A DNA stretch of 64,000 nt from Micromonospora halophytica (GCF_900090245.1 NZ_FMDN01000003.1:62001-126000), one strand, 5' to 3'; counted from the first letter of the stretch, positions 24,528-34,597 are shown. Program-made: numbers and translations. The notes: generated from the sequence alone by a model not told the origin.

Positions 24528-24556
24528 ATAACCGTCAGTTAAATGCCGGATGTAAA
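24528..24556 (-). promoter_or_regulatory. Putative promoter of the VWA gene pair
   Basis: On the minus strand TTTACA (24556-24551) and GGTTAT (24533-24528) are spaced by 17 bp, in an AT-richer stretch that is unusual for this genome. It would give a leader of about 135 bases before the VWA start codon. Confidence 0.4.
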
Positions 24557-24604
24557 CCTTTGCTTGACCATGCATCCGTCAGAAATCTGACTGAAGTCGA
24601 CCCG

Positions 24605-24698
24605 TTGTGCCGGTGCCCAACCGTGGTTAAGCTCTGTGTTGCGCGCCCCAATCGCCCGCTTCCCCCGTGGCAGGCGATCGGGGCGCGCTCTATTTCTG
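24605..24698 (+). ncRNA. Candidate short hairpin RNA or terminator with its own promoter
   Basis: TTGTGC (24605-24610), a 17-bp spacer and TAAGCT (24628-24633) resemble a promoter whose start would be near 24640. There a strong hairpin begins: GCGCGCCCC (24641-24649) plus ATCGCC pair with GGCGAT plus GGGGCGCGC (24680-24688), one A-C mismatch, followed by TCTATTTCTG. No plus-strand gene follows for 1.9 kb. It could equally serve as a terminator for the minus-strand mannosyltransferase gene 190 bp away. The rest of 24385-24875 holds only this and the promoter above. Confidence 0.3.
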
Positions 24699-24875
24699 CC
24701 CCGACCCGGTCCTGAAACCGCCGACCGGCCCGGCAGGAGCCCCGGCCCGGCCCTGGCGATGCCCGCCGCCGGTCGATCAGCCGACGCACGCGATCGCGCC
24801 CGGTCCCGGAAGATGCCCGAAACCGGGCGCGACGGTGGATGGCGTCAGGCGACGTCCCTCGGACGCCCGGCGGGA

Positions 24876-26549
24876 TCAGATCCAGCGGCCGTCCAGCCAC
24901 ATCCGGCCCGACCAGTCCTCGTACGGCAGCGAGTTGCCCACGAAGATCGGGTGGAAGTACGCGAAGCAGAGCGCCACCAGCAGCACGTACGCACCGACGA
25001 TGACGCCGCCCACCAGCCGCCGGTCGGCGCTGCGCCCGGGATCGGCGGGCGCCTCCGCCGTGCCCTCCGGGGTGCTCGGCGTGGCGATCGCGCCCAGCAC
25101 GTAGACCACCGCCAGCACCAGGAACGGCAGCGCCGGGGCGGCGTAGAAGGAGAACATCGTCCGGCCGTCGAGGGCGAACCAGAACCAGGGCAGCAGACCG
25201 GCGGCGAGGCTCAGCAGGATCGCCCCGGCCCGCCAGTCCCGCCGGGCGATGCCCAGCCAGACCAGCGCCGCCAGCGCGGGCAGGAACGACCACCAGAGCA
25301 GTGGCGTGCCGAGCAGCAGGATCTCCGAGGCGCAGCTCGCCGCCCCGCACCCGCCCGAGTTCGACCAGTAGAACGCCACCGGCCGACCGAGCAGCAGCCA
25401 CTGCCAGGGCCACGACTGGTACTTGTGCGGGGTCTCCAGGCCGGTGTGGAAGTCGAACGCCGCCTTGTGGTACTGGAACAGGTTGTTCAGCGCCCCGATG
25501 ACCGGGGTGTCGCTCAGGCCGGGCGTGTTCGGGTACCGCTCGGCCAGCCGGTAGTAGCCGTCGTCGCCGAGCAGCCAGCCCGACCAGGTGGCCACGTACG
25601 TCACCACCATGATCACACCGGCCAGCACCAGCCAGGGCAGCTCGTCCAGCAGCGCGTCCCGCCACGGGCGGCGTACCCCGGCGGAGCGGCGGACGCCGAC
25701 CTCCCACAGGAGCGCCAGCAGGCCGAACGCCGGCACGAAGTACAGGGCGCTCCACTTCACCGCGACGGCGCAGCCGAGCAGCACCCCGGCGGCGAGCCGC
25801 CACCAGGGCCAGGTGCGCCAGCCGCCGGCCGGACGCCCCGCCGGCCCGACGGCGGTCGGGTCCAGCCCGCCCTCCAGCGCCCGGGCCCAGCGTCGCCGCC
25901 GGGAGTCCCGGTCCAGCACCAGGGCGCCGAAGGCGGCCAGCACGAACAGCAGCAGGAAGATGTCGAGCAGTGCGGTGCGGGAGAGCACCAGGTGGAAGCC
26001 GTCCAGGGCCAGCAGCAGGCCGGCCGCGCAGCCGAGTGTGGTGGAGCGGAACATCCGGCGTGCGATCCTGGTCAGCATCAGCACCGACAGGATGCCGGCA
26101 ACCGCCGCCGAGATCCGCCAGCCGAACTCCGGGGCGGTGGTCATCAGGTGGCCCGGCACCGTGATGTTGTGCTCGGCGTCGGCGTAGCCGAAGGCCCACT
26201 CGCCGAGCCCGATCAGCCACTTGCCCAGCGGCGGGTGCACCACGTACGACGGGCCGTTGTCCTTGTAGTTCCACTCGACGCCCTTGTCGATCAGCCCGTA
26301 GCCGTCGCGGGCGTAGTAGATCTCGTCGAAGATCTTGCCCGCCGGGCGGCTGAGGTCGAGCAGGCGCAGGACCGCCGCGATGACCACCACGGCCGCGGTG
26401 GCCAGCCACGAGTTCACGTCCAGCCGGGCCTCGACGGTGGCGAGCCGGCGGCGTACGACGGCCGGGATGCCGCCATCGCCGCCGGTGGGGGGAGTCCCCT
26501 GCTCGGAACCGGCTTCGTTCGCGCTCTGTGCTGTCGACGCACTCGTCAC
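24876..26549 (-). CDS. Polyprenol-phosphate-mannose--protein O-mannosyltransferase (PMT family)
   Basis: 557 aa, GTG start. A multi-pass GT39 (GT-C) enzyme that transfers mannose from polyprenyl-phosphomannose to secreted proteins as they leave through Sec. The family signature FDEIYYARDGYGLI gives the catalytic acidic pair after the first TM helix; HPPLGKWLIGLGEWAFGY, the LSRTALLDIFLLLFVL helix, and a C-terminal YFHPIFVGNSLPYEDWSGRM are all typical of actinobacterial Pmt (Rv1002c-like). About ten hydrophobic segments are visible. It is divergent from rsmI with 83 bp between start codons, the same neighbourhood seen in mycobacteria. Confidence 0.92.
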   Translation of the reverse strand: MTSASTAQSANEAGSEQGTPPTGGDGGIPAVVRRRLATVEARLDVNSWLATAAVVVIAAVLRLLDLSRPAGKIFDEIYYARDGYGLIDKGVEWNYKDNGPSYVVHPPLGKWLIGLGEWAFGYADAEHNITVPGHLMTTAPEFGWRISAAVAGILSVLMLTRIARRMFRSTTLGCAAGLLLALDGFHLVLSRTALLDIFLLLFVLAAFGALVLDRDSRRRRWARALEGGLDPTAVGPAGRPAGGWRTWPWWRLAAGVLLGCAVAVKWSALYFVPAFGLLALLWEVGVRRSAGVRRPWRDALLDELPWLVLAGVIMVVTYVATWSGWLLGDDGYYRLAERYPNTPGLSDTPVIGALNNLFQYHKAAFDFHTGLETPHKYQSWPWQWLLLGRPVAFYWSNSGGCGAASCASEILLLGTPLLWWSFLPALAALVWLGIARRDWRAGAILLSLAAGLLPWFWFALDGRTMFSFYAAPALPFLVLAVVYVLGAIATPSTPEGTAEAPADPGRSADRRLVGGVIVGAYVLLVALCFAYFHPIFVGNSLPYEDWSGRMWLDGRWI

Positions 26550-26632
26550 CCGGCGATCGTAGGCTCTGAAGGTGCCCGGTGGCGCCCACCGTCCCCGATA
26601 CTGGCACGTTCGTCGATGAAGGAGCGCTACTC

Positions 26633-27487
26633 GTGGGTGAAATGTCCGAGCTCGGGCGTCTGGTCCTGCTCGGCGCGCCGCTGGGCAACCCGGCCGACGC
26701 CTCGGCCCGGTTCCGCGAGGTGCTCGCCACCGCCGACGTGGTCGCCGCCGAGGACACCCGCCGGCTCACCCGGCTGGCCCGGGACCTCGACGTCAGCATC
26801 CCCGGTCGGATCGTCTCCTACTTCGAGGGCAACGAGGAACGGCGTACCCCCGAACTGGTCGAGGTGCTGACCGCCGGGTACACGGTCGCCCTGGTCACCG
26901 ATGGCGGCATGCCCAGCGTCTCCGACCCCGGGTACCGCCTGGTCCGGGGCGCCCTGGACGCCGGCGTGCCGGTCACCGCGGCGCCCGGCCCGAGCGCGGT
27001 CACCACCGCGCTGGCCCTGTCCGGCCTGCCCTGTGACCGGTTCTGCTTCGAGGGGTTCCTGCCCCGCACGCCCGGCGCGCGCCGGTCCCGGTTGCGGGCC
27101 CTCGCCGCCGAGGAGCGGACCCTGGTCTTCTTCGAGGCCCCGCACCGGATCGCCGGCGCGCTGGCCGACCTGGCCGCCGCGTTCGGCGCGGACCGCCCGG
27201 CCGCGCTCTGCCGGGAACTCACCAAGACGTACGAGGAGGTCGTCCGCCGGCCCCTCGGCGCGCTGGCCGACTGGGCCGCCGAGGGCGAGCCGCGCGGCGA
27301 GATCACCCTCGTGGTGGCCGGCGCGCCGCAGCGCCCGGCGCAACGTCCCGACGACGACACCCTGCGCGCCGCCGTCGCCGAACGGGAGGCCGCCGGCCGT
27401 TCCCGCCGCGACGCCATCACCGAGGTCGCCACCGAGTACGCCCTGCGCCGCCGCGACGTCTACACGGTCATCCACGCCCAGCCCTGA
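26633..27487 (+). CDS. rsmI: 16S rRNA (cytidine(1402)-2'-O)-methyltransferase
   Basis: 284 aa from the GTG at 26633, which has AAGGAG eight bases upstream; the ATG at 26642 is an alternative and the ATG-like starts farther upstream are not supported. Methylates the ribose of C1402 in the ribosomal P-site using SAM. Motifs in order are GRLVLLGAPLGNPADAS, VVAAEDTRRLTRLARDL, ALVTDGGMPSVSDPGYRLV, APGPSAVTTALALSGLP and FFEAPHRI. Length and motif set are normal for RsmI. Confidence 0.93.
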   Translation: MGEMSELGRLVLLGAPLGNPADASARFREVLATADVVAAEDTRRLTRLARDLDVSIPGRIVSYFEGNEERRTPELVEVLTAGYTVALVTDGGMPSVSDPGYRLVRGALDAGVPVTAAPGPSAVTTALALSGLPCDRFCFEGFLPRTPGARRSRLRALAAEERTLVFFEAPHRIAGALADLAAAFGADRPAALCRELTKTYEEVVRRPLGALADWAAEGEPRGEITLVVAGAPQRPAQRPDDDTLRAAVAEREAAGRSRRDAITEVATEYALRRRDVYTVIHAQP

Positions 27488-27511
27488 CCCGCACGCCGCC
27501 GGGGGGTGGGG

Positions 27512-28390
27512 TTACCAGGTGGTGGTCAGGAAGCCCAGGGTGATCAGGGTGGGGCCGGCGTAGGCGGCGGCGGTGGCCCAGCGGCGGCGCCGGAGGTCGG
27601 TCAGCCGGGTGGCGCCGGTCCACCGGGCGATCCCGGCGCCGCAGGCGGCCACCACCAGCAGGCCGAGCAGCCAGCGCAGGTGCCCGCCCGCCCCGGTGTC
27701 GACGTACGCGGTGTCGTCGCCCGCCCCGGTCATCCGGGCCGGCAACGTCGTGCCGGGGGTGTCGCGCTCGCCCGGCACCCCGCTCACCCGGACGCCGTGG
27801 GCGAGGAACCGGCCCTGGTCGGCGGTGAAGATGCCCCGGCAGCGCTGGGTCAACCCGCTCCCGGCGCAGTCCGTGATCACCACGGTCCCGGCGGTGGCAT
27901 GACCTACCGCCAGCCAGAACGGGCCGGCGCTGACCCAGGCGAAGAAGGTGGCGAGGAGGCTCAACGCCAGCAACGCCGCCAGGCCCCGCACCGGGTCCGG
28001 CGGGTGGGCGGCGCGGGACGTGCGGGTCCGGGCCGGCGCGGCGGAGGTCTGCTCGGCCCGCTTCGGCTCCTCACGTAGCGGCGTACCGTCCCAGTGCACC
28101 TGTTCGATCGGAGGCCAGAAGAGCTCGCCGTCCTCCGCCGTACCCGCGTCGGGGTCGGGCCCGGCGCGCAGGCCGCGCGGCTGGCGGACCGGGGCCCGGC
28201 TCGGCACGGCGTCGACCGGAGCGCCGGTGGTCGGCTCGACCTCGACGGGCGAGTCGTCCGGGCCGGGCACCACCCGGGGTTGGGGCGCGACCGCGCCGCC
28301 GCGCGACGGCCCGGGCCGGGGCGCCGGTCCGCTCCGGGCGCCGGGGGAGGGTTCGTCGTGTCCCGCTCGTCTCGCCGTCACGGCGTTCAT
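27512..28390 (-). CDS. Membrane protein with long disordered N-terminus
   Basis: 292 aa from ATG. Residues 1-125 are Pro/Arg/Ala/Glu-rich and low complexity, ending in [17 protein letters not shown]. Then come a TM helix ([20 protein letters not shown]), an extracytoplasmic segment of 80 residues with a Cys pair ([13 protein letters not shown]) and two more TM helices ([18 protein letters not shown] and a C-terminal [17 protein letters not shown]). The pattern suggests a membrane regulator or sensor, but I recognise no family. It is convergent with rsmI. Confidence 0.65.
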   Translation of the reverse strand: MNAVTARRAGHDEPSPGARSGPAPRPGPSRGGAVAPQPRVVPGPDDSPVEVEPTTGAPVDAVPSRAPVRQPRGLRAGPDPDAGTAEDGELFWPPIEQVHWDGTPLREEPKRAEQTSAAPARTRTSRAAHPPDPVRGLAALLALSLLATFFAWVSAGPFWLAVGHATAGTVVITDCAGSGLTQRCRGIFTADQGRFLAHGVRVSGVPGERDTPGTTLPARMTGAGDDTAYVDTGAGGHLRWLLGLLVVAACGAGIARWTGATRLTDLRRRRWATAAAYAGPTLITLGFLTTTW

Positions 28391-28539
28391 TGGACACCGC
28401 AGGGGCGCGACGGCCGGGCAGCTCAGGCCGCGTGTCGGCGACAAATCGGACCAACGGTGGAGGCGTCGCGGGCCGCTGCGCGTGGCGGGTGCCCTATTGG
28501 TTCGCGGGCACCGGGAGCCGGTCACTAGGCTTGCTGGTC

Positions 28540-30360
28540 ATGAGTCACGTTCTCGCCGCGGTCGCCTGGCCCTACGCCAACGGCCCGCGCCACATCGGCC
28601 ACGTATCCGGATTCGGCGTTCCCTCCGACGTCTTCGCCCGGTACATGCGGATGGCCGGCCACGACGTGCTCATGGTCTCCGGCACCGACGAGCACGGCAC
28701 CCCGATCCAGGTGCAGGCCGACGCCGAGGGGGTCACGCCGCGTGAGCTGGCCGACCGGTACAACCGGGTGATCGCCGAGGACCTCCAGGCGCTGGGCCTC
28801 TCCTACGACCTGTTCACCCGCACCACCACCCGCAACCACTACGCCGTGGTGCAGGAGCTCTTCCAGGGGCTGCACCGCAACGGCTACATCGTCCCGAAGG
28901 TCACCACCGGCGCGATCTCCCCGTCCACCGGCCGGACCCTGCCCGACCGCTACATCGAGGGCACCTGCCCGATCTGCGGCTACGACAGCGCTCGCGGCGA
29001 CCAGTGCGACAACTGCGGCAACCAGCTCGACCCGATCGACCTGATCAACCCCAAGTCCAAGATCAACGGTGAGACGCCGGAGTTCGTCGAGACCGAGCAC
29101 TTCTTCCTCGACCTGCCGGCCCTCGCCGACGCGTTGCGCCAGTGGCTGGACACCCGGGAGGGCTGGCGCCCCAACGTGCTGCGCTTCTCGAGGAACCTGC
29201 TCGACGACCTCCAGCCCCGGGCCATCACCCGCGACCTGGAATGGGGCGTGCCGATCCCGCTCGAAGGCTGGCAGGACCGCCCCGACAAGCGGATCTACGT
29301 CTGGTTCGACGCGGTCATCGGCTACCTGTCCGCGTCCATCGAATGGGCCCGCCGCACCGGCGACCCGGAGGCCTGGCGCAAGTACTGGAATCCGAAGGGC
29401 GGCGAGGGCTCGGCCGTCTCCGGCGGTGACGCCCTCGGCTACTACTTCATGGGCAAGGACAACATCGTCTTCCACTCGGTGATCTGGCCGGCGCTGCTCG
29501 GCGGCTACTCCGGCGAGGGCGCGCGCGACGGCCAGCCGGGCGAACTGGGCCGGCTCAACCTCCCCACCGAGGTCGTCTCCAGCGAGTACCTGACCATGGA
29601 GGGGCGCAAGTTCTCCTCCTCCCGCAAGGTCGTCATCTACGTCCGGGACTTCCTGGAGCGCTACGACGCCGACGCGCTGCGCTACTTCATCGCCGTGGCC
29701 GGCCCGGAGAGCAACGACACCGACTTCACCTGGGCCGAGTTCCTCCGCCGCAACAACGACGAGCTGGTCGCCGGCTGGGGCAACCTGGTCAACCGCTCCA
29801 TCTCGATGGCGGCGAAGAACTTCGGCGCGATCCCCCCGGTCGACCCGGCCGGGCTCACCGAGGCCGACGAGGCGCTGCTCGCGGTGGCCCGCGCCGGCTT
29901 CACCACCGTCGGCGACCTGATCGCCCGGCACCGGCAGAAGCAGGCCATCGGCGAGGCGATGAAGGTCGTCGCCGAGGCCAACCGGTACCTCTCCGAGCAG
30001 GCCCCGTGGAAGCTCAAGGGGGAGGACGACAAGCCCCGGATGGGCACCATCCTGCACGTCGCACTCCAGGTGGTCAGCGACGCCAACACGCTGCTCACGC
30101 CCTTCCTGCCGCACTCCGCGCAGCAGGTGCACGAGCTGCTCGGCGGCACCGGCGTGCACGCGCCGATGCCGGTCGTCGAAGAGGTCGAGGACCTCGACGG
30201 CGGGCCCGCGTACCCGGTGCTGACCGGTGACTACACGGTCGGGGCGCGCTGGGAGTCCGTACCGGTCCAGGCGGGCCGGCCGCTCGCCGCGCCGAAGCCG
30301 GTCTTCCGCAAGCTCGACCCGTCGATCGTCGACGAGGAACTGGCCCGCCTGGCGGGCTGA
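28540..30360 (+). CDS. metG: Methionine--tRNA ligase
   Basis: 606 aa, ATG start. Charges tRNA-Met with methionine. The HIGH motif is at residues 18-21 in [13 protein letters not shown]; the zinc knuckle [18 protein letters not shown] identifies the MetG1-type with one Zn site; the KMSKS motif is present as KFSSS (357-361), a divergent but catalytically placed version. The anticodon-binding domain follows; there is no C-terminal tRNA-binding EMAP domain, as in many actinobacteria. A TAGGCT element 7 bases before the presumed start site suggests a very short leader. Confidence 0.97.
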   Translation: MSHVLAAVAWPYANGPRHIGHVSGFGVPSDVFARYMRMAGHDVLMVSGTDEHGTPIQVQADAEGVTPRELADRYNRVIAEDLQALGLSYDLFTRTTTRNHYAVVQELFQGLHRNGYIVPKVTTGAISPSTGRTLPDRYIEGTCPICGYDSARGDQCDNCGNQLDPIDLINPKSKINGETPEFVETEHFFLDLPALADALRQWLDTREGWRPNVLRFSRNLLDDLQPRAITRDLEWGVPIPLEGWQDRPDKRIYVWFDAVIGYLSASIEWARRTGDPEAWRKYWNPKGGEGSAVSGGDALGYYFMGKDNIVFHSVIWPALLGGYSGEGARDGQPGELGRLNLPTEVVSSEYLTMEGRKFSSSRKVVIYVRDFLERYDADALRYFIAVAGPESNDTDFTWAEFLRRNNDELVAGWGNLVNRSISMAAKNFGAIPPVDPAGLTEADEALLAVARAGFTTVGDLIARHRQKQAIGEAMKVVAEANRYLSEQAPWKLKGEDDKPRMGTILHVALQVVSDANTLLTPFLPHSAQQVHELLGGTGVHAPMPVVEEVEDLDGGPAYPVLTGDYTVGARWESVPVQAGRPLAAPKPVFRKLDPSIVDEELARLAG

Positions 30361-30374
30361 CCCGGCCGTACGAC

Positions 30375-30402
30375 GGGGACGGGCGCCGCCGCGCCCGTCC
30401 CC
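30375..30402. terminator. Terminator between convergent metG and hydrolase genes
   Basis: Perfect 12-bp stem GGGGACGGGCGC / GCGCCCGTCCCC with loop CGCC, 14 bp after the metG stop and 10 bp before the end of the convergent gene. Confidence 0.75.
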
Positions 30403-30411
30403 GCGCGCGTC

Positions 30412-31263
30412 TCAGCGCCGGGCCATCGCCGGGGCGCTGACGAAATCCATGATCGCTTGGTTCACCTCGGCCGCGTTGGTCCACGGAATGCCGTGCGGGG
30501 CACCCTTCAACGTCACCGACGTCGCCGTCGGCAGCATCGGCTGCAACCGCTGACCGGTCACCGGGTACGGCAGCACCATGTCCTGGTCGCCCTGCACGAT
30601 CAGCACCGGCACGTCGATCCGGGGCAGGTCGCCGCGGAAGTCCGTCAACCAGGCGTCCACGCAGTCCAGCGTCCCCTTCGCCGACGCCTGCGCGCCGATG
30701 TTCCAGTGCGCCCGGAAGGCGTCCTCGCTGACCAGCTTCCCCTTGTTGGCGTCCCAGTTGAAGAAGGTCTGGCAGAACTGGGTGAGGTACGCGAACCGGT
30801 CGTCCCGGATGGCCTGCTTGAACCCGTCGAAGAGGCTCTGCTCCACGCCTTCGGGATTGTCCGCCGTCTTCAGCAGGAACGGCGCCAGCGGCGCGAGCAG
30901 CACCGCCCGGTCCACCCGGTTCGACCCGTACGTGCCCAGGTAGCGGGTCACCTCACCGGTGCCCATCGAGTGCCCGATCAGGATCGCGTTGCGCAGGTCC
31001 AGCTCAGTCATGATCATGTCGAGGTCGGCGGCGAAGGTGTCGTAGTCGTACCCCGTGGCCGGCTGGCTGGACGCGCCGAAGCCCCGCCGGTCGTACGTGA
31101 TCACCCGGTAGCCGGCCTCCAGCAGCGGACCGGACTGCTTCTCCCAGGTCGCCCCGTTGAACGGGAAGCCGTGGATGAGCACCACCGGCTGCCCGGAGCC
31201 GTGGTCCTCGTAGTACAGGTCGATGGGCGCGGAGTTCTCCGCGCCGACGGTGATGAAGGGCAT
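30412..31263 (-). CDS. Alpha/beta hydrolase, cofactor-free haloperoxidase type
   Basis: 283 aa. The nucleophile elbow is GHSMG with Ser99, preceded by LIHGFPFNGATWEKQ (oxyanion region) and VITYDRRGFGASSQP; the acid lies in VLIVQGDQDMVLP and the histidine in KGAPHGIPW. The residue pattern GHSMGTGEVTRYLG is characteristic of the non-haem chloroperoxidase/arylesterase group of bacteria. True substrates are mostly unknown; esterase activity is the safer expectation. Confidence 0.85.
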   Translation of the reverse strand: MPFITVGAENSAPIDLYYEDHGSGQPVVLIHGFPFNGATWEKQSGPLLEAGYRVITYDRRGFGASSQPATGYDYDTFAADLDMIMTELDLRNAILIGHSMGTGEVTRYLGTYGSNRVDRAVLLAPLAPFLLKTADNPEGVEQSLFDGFKQAIRDDRFAYLTQFCQTFFNWDANKGKLVSEDAFRAHWNIGAQASAKGTLDCVDAWLTDFRGDLPRIDVPVLIVQGDQDMVLPYPVTGQRLQPMLPTATSVTLKGAPHGIPWTNAAEVNQAIMDFVSAPAMARR

Positions 31264-31318
31264 CGGGTCTCCCGGTCGTCGCGTCTCGGACGAGCGCGCT
31301 TTCCCGACCCGCCCGTGC

Positions 31319-32545
31319 TTATGCCAGCGGGTACGGCACGTCCACCACCCGGTCGTCGGTGACCTCCGCGCCCGGCGCCCACACCTCGTACACGCCGCGC
31401 TCCTGGCACTGCGCCCCGGTCGTGAGCACCACGTCCGGGTCCGGCCGGCACAGCCGCAGCCGCAGCCAGCCCGGCTCCTCCCGCAACACCTGGCAGGGGG
31501 CGCCCCGCCAGTGGGCGAAGCGCAGCCGACGGCCCACCGACTCCACCGGGTACCGGGCCGCCCGGGTCATCGCCAGCACCCGGAACCCGCCCGGCAGGTC
31601 CGCCACCGCCTCGTACTCACTGCCGGCGTAGCCGCCGACCAGCTGCGTCGAGCGGGGCGCGTCCGCGGTGGGCACGTACTCCTGGTCGGGGGAGAGCCCC
31701 GGCACGGCGGCCAGCAGGTGCCGCCACTGCGGGCCGACCATGCGCAGCCAGCCCCGCTGCTCCGCCTGGTAGCTGTAGAGCACCACCTCCACCCCCTCGG
31801 CGGTGTACGCCAGCAGGGTCGCGTTCGCCGGCAGCGGCAGGTCGGCGAAGTCCCGGGTGACGAACTCGGGGATCAGCTGCCCGGTACTCGGCACGAAACC
31901 GGTGCCCAGCACCGGCGGGCCCAGCCGGTCGCGGGGCGGCAACGCCAGCAGCCCGCGGTGCGCCGGGCCGACCGGCACGTCGTAGTCGGCCGGGTCCGCG
32001 GCCCGCCAGCGCAGCGCGTACGCCACGTCGCCCGCAGCGCCGCCGTCGCCGCCCAGCACCGCCAGCCCGGACGGGGTACGCAGGTGCGCCACGTCGTGCT
32101 CGCGGAAGCAGAAACCGTGCGGCAGCCGGCCCCGCACCACCCCGGCGAACTGCTCGGCGGAGAGCACCTTCACCATCCGGGTGCCCCGCCGCACCACCGC
32201 CGAGGCGCGTACCGCGGTCAGCGTCGGATCCCCGGCCGCCGCCGGCTGCTGGCTGAGCTGCTGCACGTACGACCAGCCGCGCTCCCGGTGCAGCGGCGCC
32301 AGCAGCGGCGCCTCCGGCTCCTCGGCCGGCTCGGTGGCCCCGTGCACCGCGCCGACCTCGGTCACATGCACGAACCTGCGCCAGGGCAACGCCGACCCGG
32401 GGCGGGGCGCCCACTCGAAGCCGGCCGCCTCCTCGGCGCTGAGCAACTCGTACGCCGCACCGCGGGCGATCTCCTCCGCCGGGTACGCCGTGCCCTCGTA
32501 CGTCACGCGCAGTCCGATGCCGCTTGCCTGAGGGGTGACGGTCAT
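31319..32545 (-). CDS. Conserved hypothetical protein of unknown function (408 aa)
   Basis: ATG start. No signal peptide, TM segment or familiar catalytic motif. The sequence is even-complexity and globular, with repeated beta-type stretches and many aromatic residues (LRVTYEGTAYPAEEIARGAA, YSYQAEQRGWLRMVGPQWRH, and a C-terminal QCQERGVYEVWAPGAEVTD). Several segments each contain a W or Y followed by acidic turns, consistent with a multi-blade beta protein. Codon use matches neighbours. I believe it is a lineage-specific family; no function is inferred. It is divergent from tatD. Confidence 0.7.
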   Translation of the reverse strand: MTVTPQASGIGLRVTYEGTAYPAEEIARGAAYELLSAEEAAGFEWAPRPGSALPWRRFVHVTEVGAVHGATEPAEEPEAPLLAPLHRERGWSYVQQLSQQPAAAGDPTLTAVRASAVVRRGTRMVKVLSAEQFAGVVRGRLPHGFCFREHDVAHLRTPSGLAVLGGDGGAAGDVAYALRWRAADPADYDVPVGPAHRGLLALPPRDRLGPPVLGTGFVPSTGQLIPEFVTRDFADLPLPANATLLAYTAEGVEVVLYSYQAEQRGWLRMVGPQWRHLLAAVPGLSPDQEYVPTADAPRSTQLVGGYAGSEYEAVADLPGGFRVLAMTRAARYPVESVGRRLRFAHWRGAPCQVLREEPGWLRLRLCRPDPDVVLTTGAQCQERGVYEVWAPGAEVTDDRVVDVPYPLA

Positions 32546-32639
32546 CCTGCAGACGGTAAGCGTGACTGATGCCGGACCGGTGAACAGTCGATGGCGTCCC
32601 GAAGACAGGTCCCGGGGGTGGTGTGTGATGCTGGCCGCG

Positions 32640-33560
32640 ATGAGTGAGCGCACCGAATCCCGCAAGCAGCGCGCCGCCCGGCGGGCCGGGGAGTTCCCGC
32701 CCGCCCCGGAGCCGTTGCCCCGTCCCGTGCTCGACAGTCACACCCACCTCGACATCACGGTCAGCGAATACGGGGTGCCCCTGCGAGCCCCGCGGTCTCC
32801 AGCGGAAGACGGCTCGGGCGGCACCGCCGCCGACCCGGTCGCCGCCGCGATCGAGGTGGCCGCCGCAGTCGGCGTGGACCGGCTGGTCCAGGTCGGCGTC
32901 GACGTCGACTCCTCCCGCTGGGGCGCCGAGGTCGCCGGGCGGTACCCGGCCGTGCTGGCCACCGTGGCGCTGCACCCGAACGAGGCGCCCCGCCTGGCCG
33001 ACCTCGACGAGGCGCTGCGCCAGATCGAGGCGCTCGCCGCCCACGACCGGGTACGCGGCATCGGCGAGACCGGGATGGACTTCTTCCGTACCGGGGACGA
33101 GGGGCGGGCCGCGCAGGAGGAGAGCTTCCGTGCGCACGTCGCCATCGCCAAGCGGTACGGCAAGGCGCTAGTCGTCCACGACCGCGACGCGCACGCCGAC
33201 GTGCTGCGCATCCTCGACGACGAGGGCGCCCCGGACACCGTGGTGCTGCACTGCTTCTCCGGCGACGCCGAGTTCGCCGCCGAGTGCGTGCGCCGCGGCT
33301 ACCTGCTCAGCTACGCCGGCACGGTCACCTTCGGCAGCGCCGGTGCGCTGCGCGAGGCCGCCGCGCTCACCCCGATCGACCAGATCCTGGTGGAGACCGA
33401 CGCGCCGTACCTGACCCCGATGCCGCACCGGGGACGACCGAACGCGTCGTACCTGATCCCGCTGACGGTGCGGTCCCTGGCCGCGACCACCGGAGCCGAC
33501 CTGGACGAGCTCTGCGCGGCCGTCTCCGCCACCGGCGACCGGGTCTTCGGCCCGTGGTGA
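32640..33560 (+). CDS. TatD family metal-dependent deoxyribonuclease
   Basis: 306 aa, ATG start. Metal ligands are visible in order: DSHTHLD near residue 32, [25 protein letters not shown], and [10 protein letters not shown], the full amidohydrolase-type set of TatD. Family members are 3'-5' exonucleases or endonucleases acting in DNA repair or turnover. The gene is followed closely by rsmA; the tatD(ycfH)-rsmA-ispE order is widely conserved. An N-terminal basic extension of 25 residues precedes the core. Confidence 0.92.
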   Translation: MSERTESRKQRAARRAGEFPPAPEPLPRPVLDSHTHLDITVSEYGVPLRAPRSPAEDGSGGTAADPVAAAIEVAAAVGVDRLVQVGVDVDSSRWGAEVAGRYPAVLATVALHPNEAPRLADLDEALRQIEALAAHDRVRGIGETGMDFFRTGDEGRAAQEESFRAHVAIAKRYGKALVVHDRDAHADVLRILDDEGAPDTVVLHCFSGDAEFAAECVRRGYLLSYAGTVTFGSAGALREAAALTPIDQILVETDAPYLTPMPHRGRPNASYLIPLTVRSLAATTGADLDELCAAVSATGDRVFGPW

Positions 33561-33592
33561 GCGGGCCGGAGCCCGCCGCTACGCTACGGGGC

Positions 33593-34462
33593 GTGACCGG
33601 TCTCCTCGGCCCGGCGGAGATCCGGGAACTCGCCGCCCGCCTGGGCGTCGCCCCCACCAAGAAACTCGGCCAGAACTTCGTGCACGACCCGAACACGGTC
33701 CGCCGGATCGTCACCGCCGCCGGGCTCACCCCCGACGACGTGGCGCTGGAGGTCGGCCCCGGCCTCGGCTCGCTCACCCTGGCCCTGCTGCCGGTGGCCG
33801 CGCACGTGCACGCCGTGGAGATCGACCCGACGCTGGCCGGGGCGCTGCCGGAGACCGCCGCCCGGCACGTCGGCGCGGACGCCGACCGGCTCACCGTGCA
33901 CCACGCCGACGCGCTGCGGGTCACCGCCGCCGACCTGGCCGGGCCCGCGCCGACCGCGCTGGTGGCGAACCTGCCGTACAACGTCGCCGTGCCGGTGGTG
34001 CTGCACCTGCTCGCCGAGCTGCCCACGCTGCGCCACGGCCTGGTGATGGTGCAGAAGGAGGTCGCCGACCGGCTCGTCGCCGGTCCCGGCTCCAAGGTGT
34101 ACGGCATCCCGTCGGTCAAGCTCGCCTGGTACTCCCGGGCCCGTGCCGCCGGCCGGGTGCCACCGAACGTGTTCTGGCCGGTGCCGAACGTCGACTCCGG
34201 CCTGGTCGCCTTCACCCGGCGTGAGCCGCCCCGCGACGACGTAGCCCGGCAGGCCGTCTTCGCCGTGGTGGACGCCGCGTTCGCCCAGCGTCGCAAGACC
34301 CTGCGCGCCGCCCTGGCGGGCTGGGCCGGCGGCGCGGACCGGGCCGCCGCGGCGCTCACCGCCGCCGGCGTGGACCCCGGCGCACGCGGGGAGTCGCTCA
34401 CCGTGGAGCAGTTCACCGCCATCGCCGCGTCGGCCCCGACCGCCACCCCGGCCGCACAGTAG
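33593..34462 (+). CDS. rsmA: 16S rRNA (adenine(1518)-N6/adenine(1519)-N6)-dimethyltransferase
   Basis: 289 aa from the GTG at 33593 (a GTG at 33557 overlapping the tatD stop would add 12 residues). Dimethylates A1518 and A1519 in the 3' hairpin of 16S rRNA; loss gives kasugamycin resistance. SAM-binding [14 protein letters not shown], the [16 protein letters not shown] entry, and the catalytic NLPYN motif ([13 protein letters not shown]) are all present. The C-terminal rRNA-binding domain contains [10 protein letters not shown]. Confidence 0.95.
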   Translation: MTGLLGPAEIRELAARLGVAPTKKLGQNFVHDPNTVRRIVTAAGLTPDDVALEVGPGLGSLTLALLPVAAHVHAVEIDPTLAGALPETAARHVGADADRLTVHHADALRVTAADLAGPAPTALVANLPYNVAVPVVLHLLAELPTLRHGLVMVQKEVADRLVAGPGSKVYGIPSVKLAWYSRARAAGRVPPNVFWPVPNVDSGLVAFTRREPPRDDVARQAVFAVVDAAFAQRRKTLRAALAGWAGGADRAAAALTAAGVDPGARGESLTVEQFTAIAASAPTATPAAQ

Positions 34463-34471
34463 GCTGACGCC

Positions 34472-34597
34472 GTGCCCGCCCAGGGGCCACCGTTGTACGC
34501 CTACGACCCGGTCGACGGCGCCGTCGACCCCGCCGAGGAGCTGATCGTGACCGAGCCGTTCGACATCCGCCTGCGCCTGCGGGACGTCGCTCCGTGA
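34472..34597 (+). CDS. Small ORF (41 aa) coupled to ispE
   Basis: GTG start, 41 codons, stop overlapping the ispE start as GTGA at 34594-34597. The product reads VPAQGPPLYAYDPVDGAVDP and ends IRLRLRDVAP. Third positions are almost all G or C, as in the flanking genes, and it fills the gap between rsmA and ispE exactly. Composition is acidic with a tyrosine-rich start and a final basic/hydrophobic strand. No known domain. Its position suggests a conserved small protein or a translational coupler for ispE. Confidence 0.6.
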   Translation: MPAQGPPLYAYDPVDGAVDPAEELIVTEPFDIRLRLRDVAP

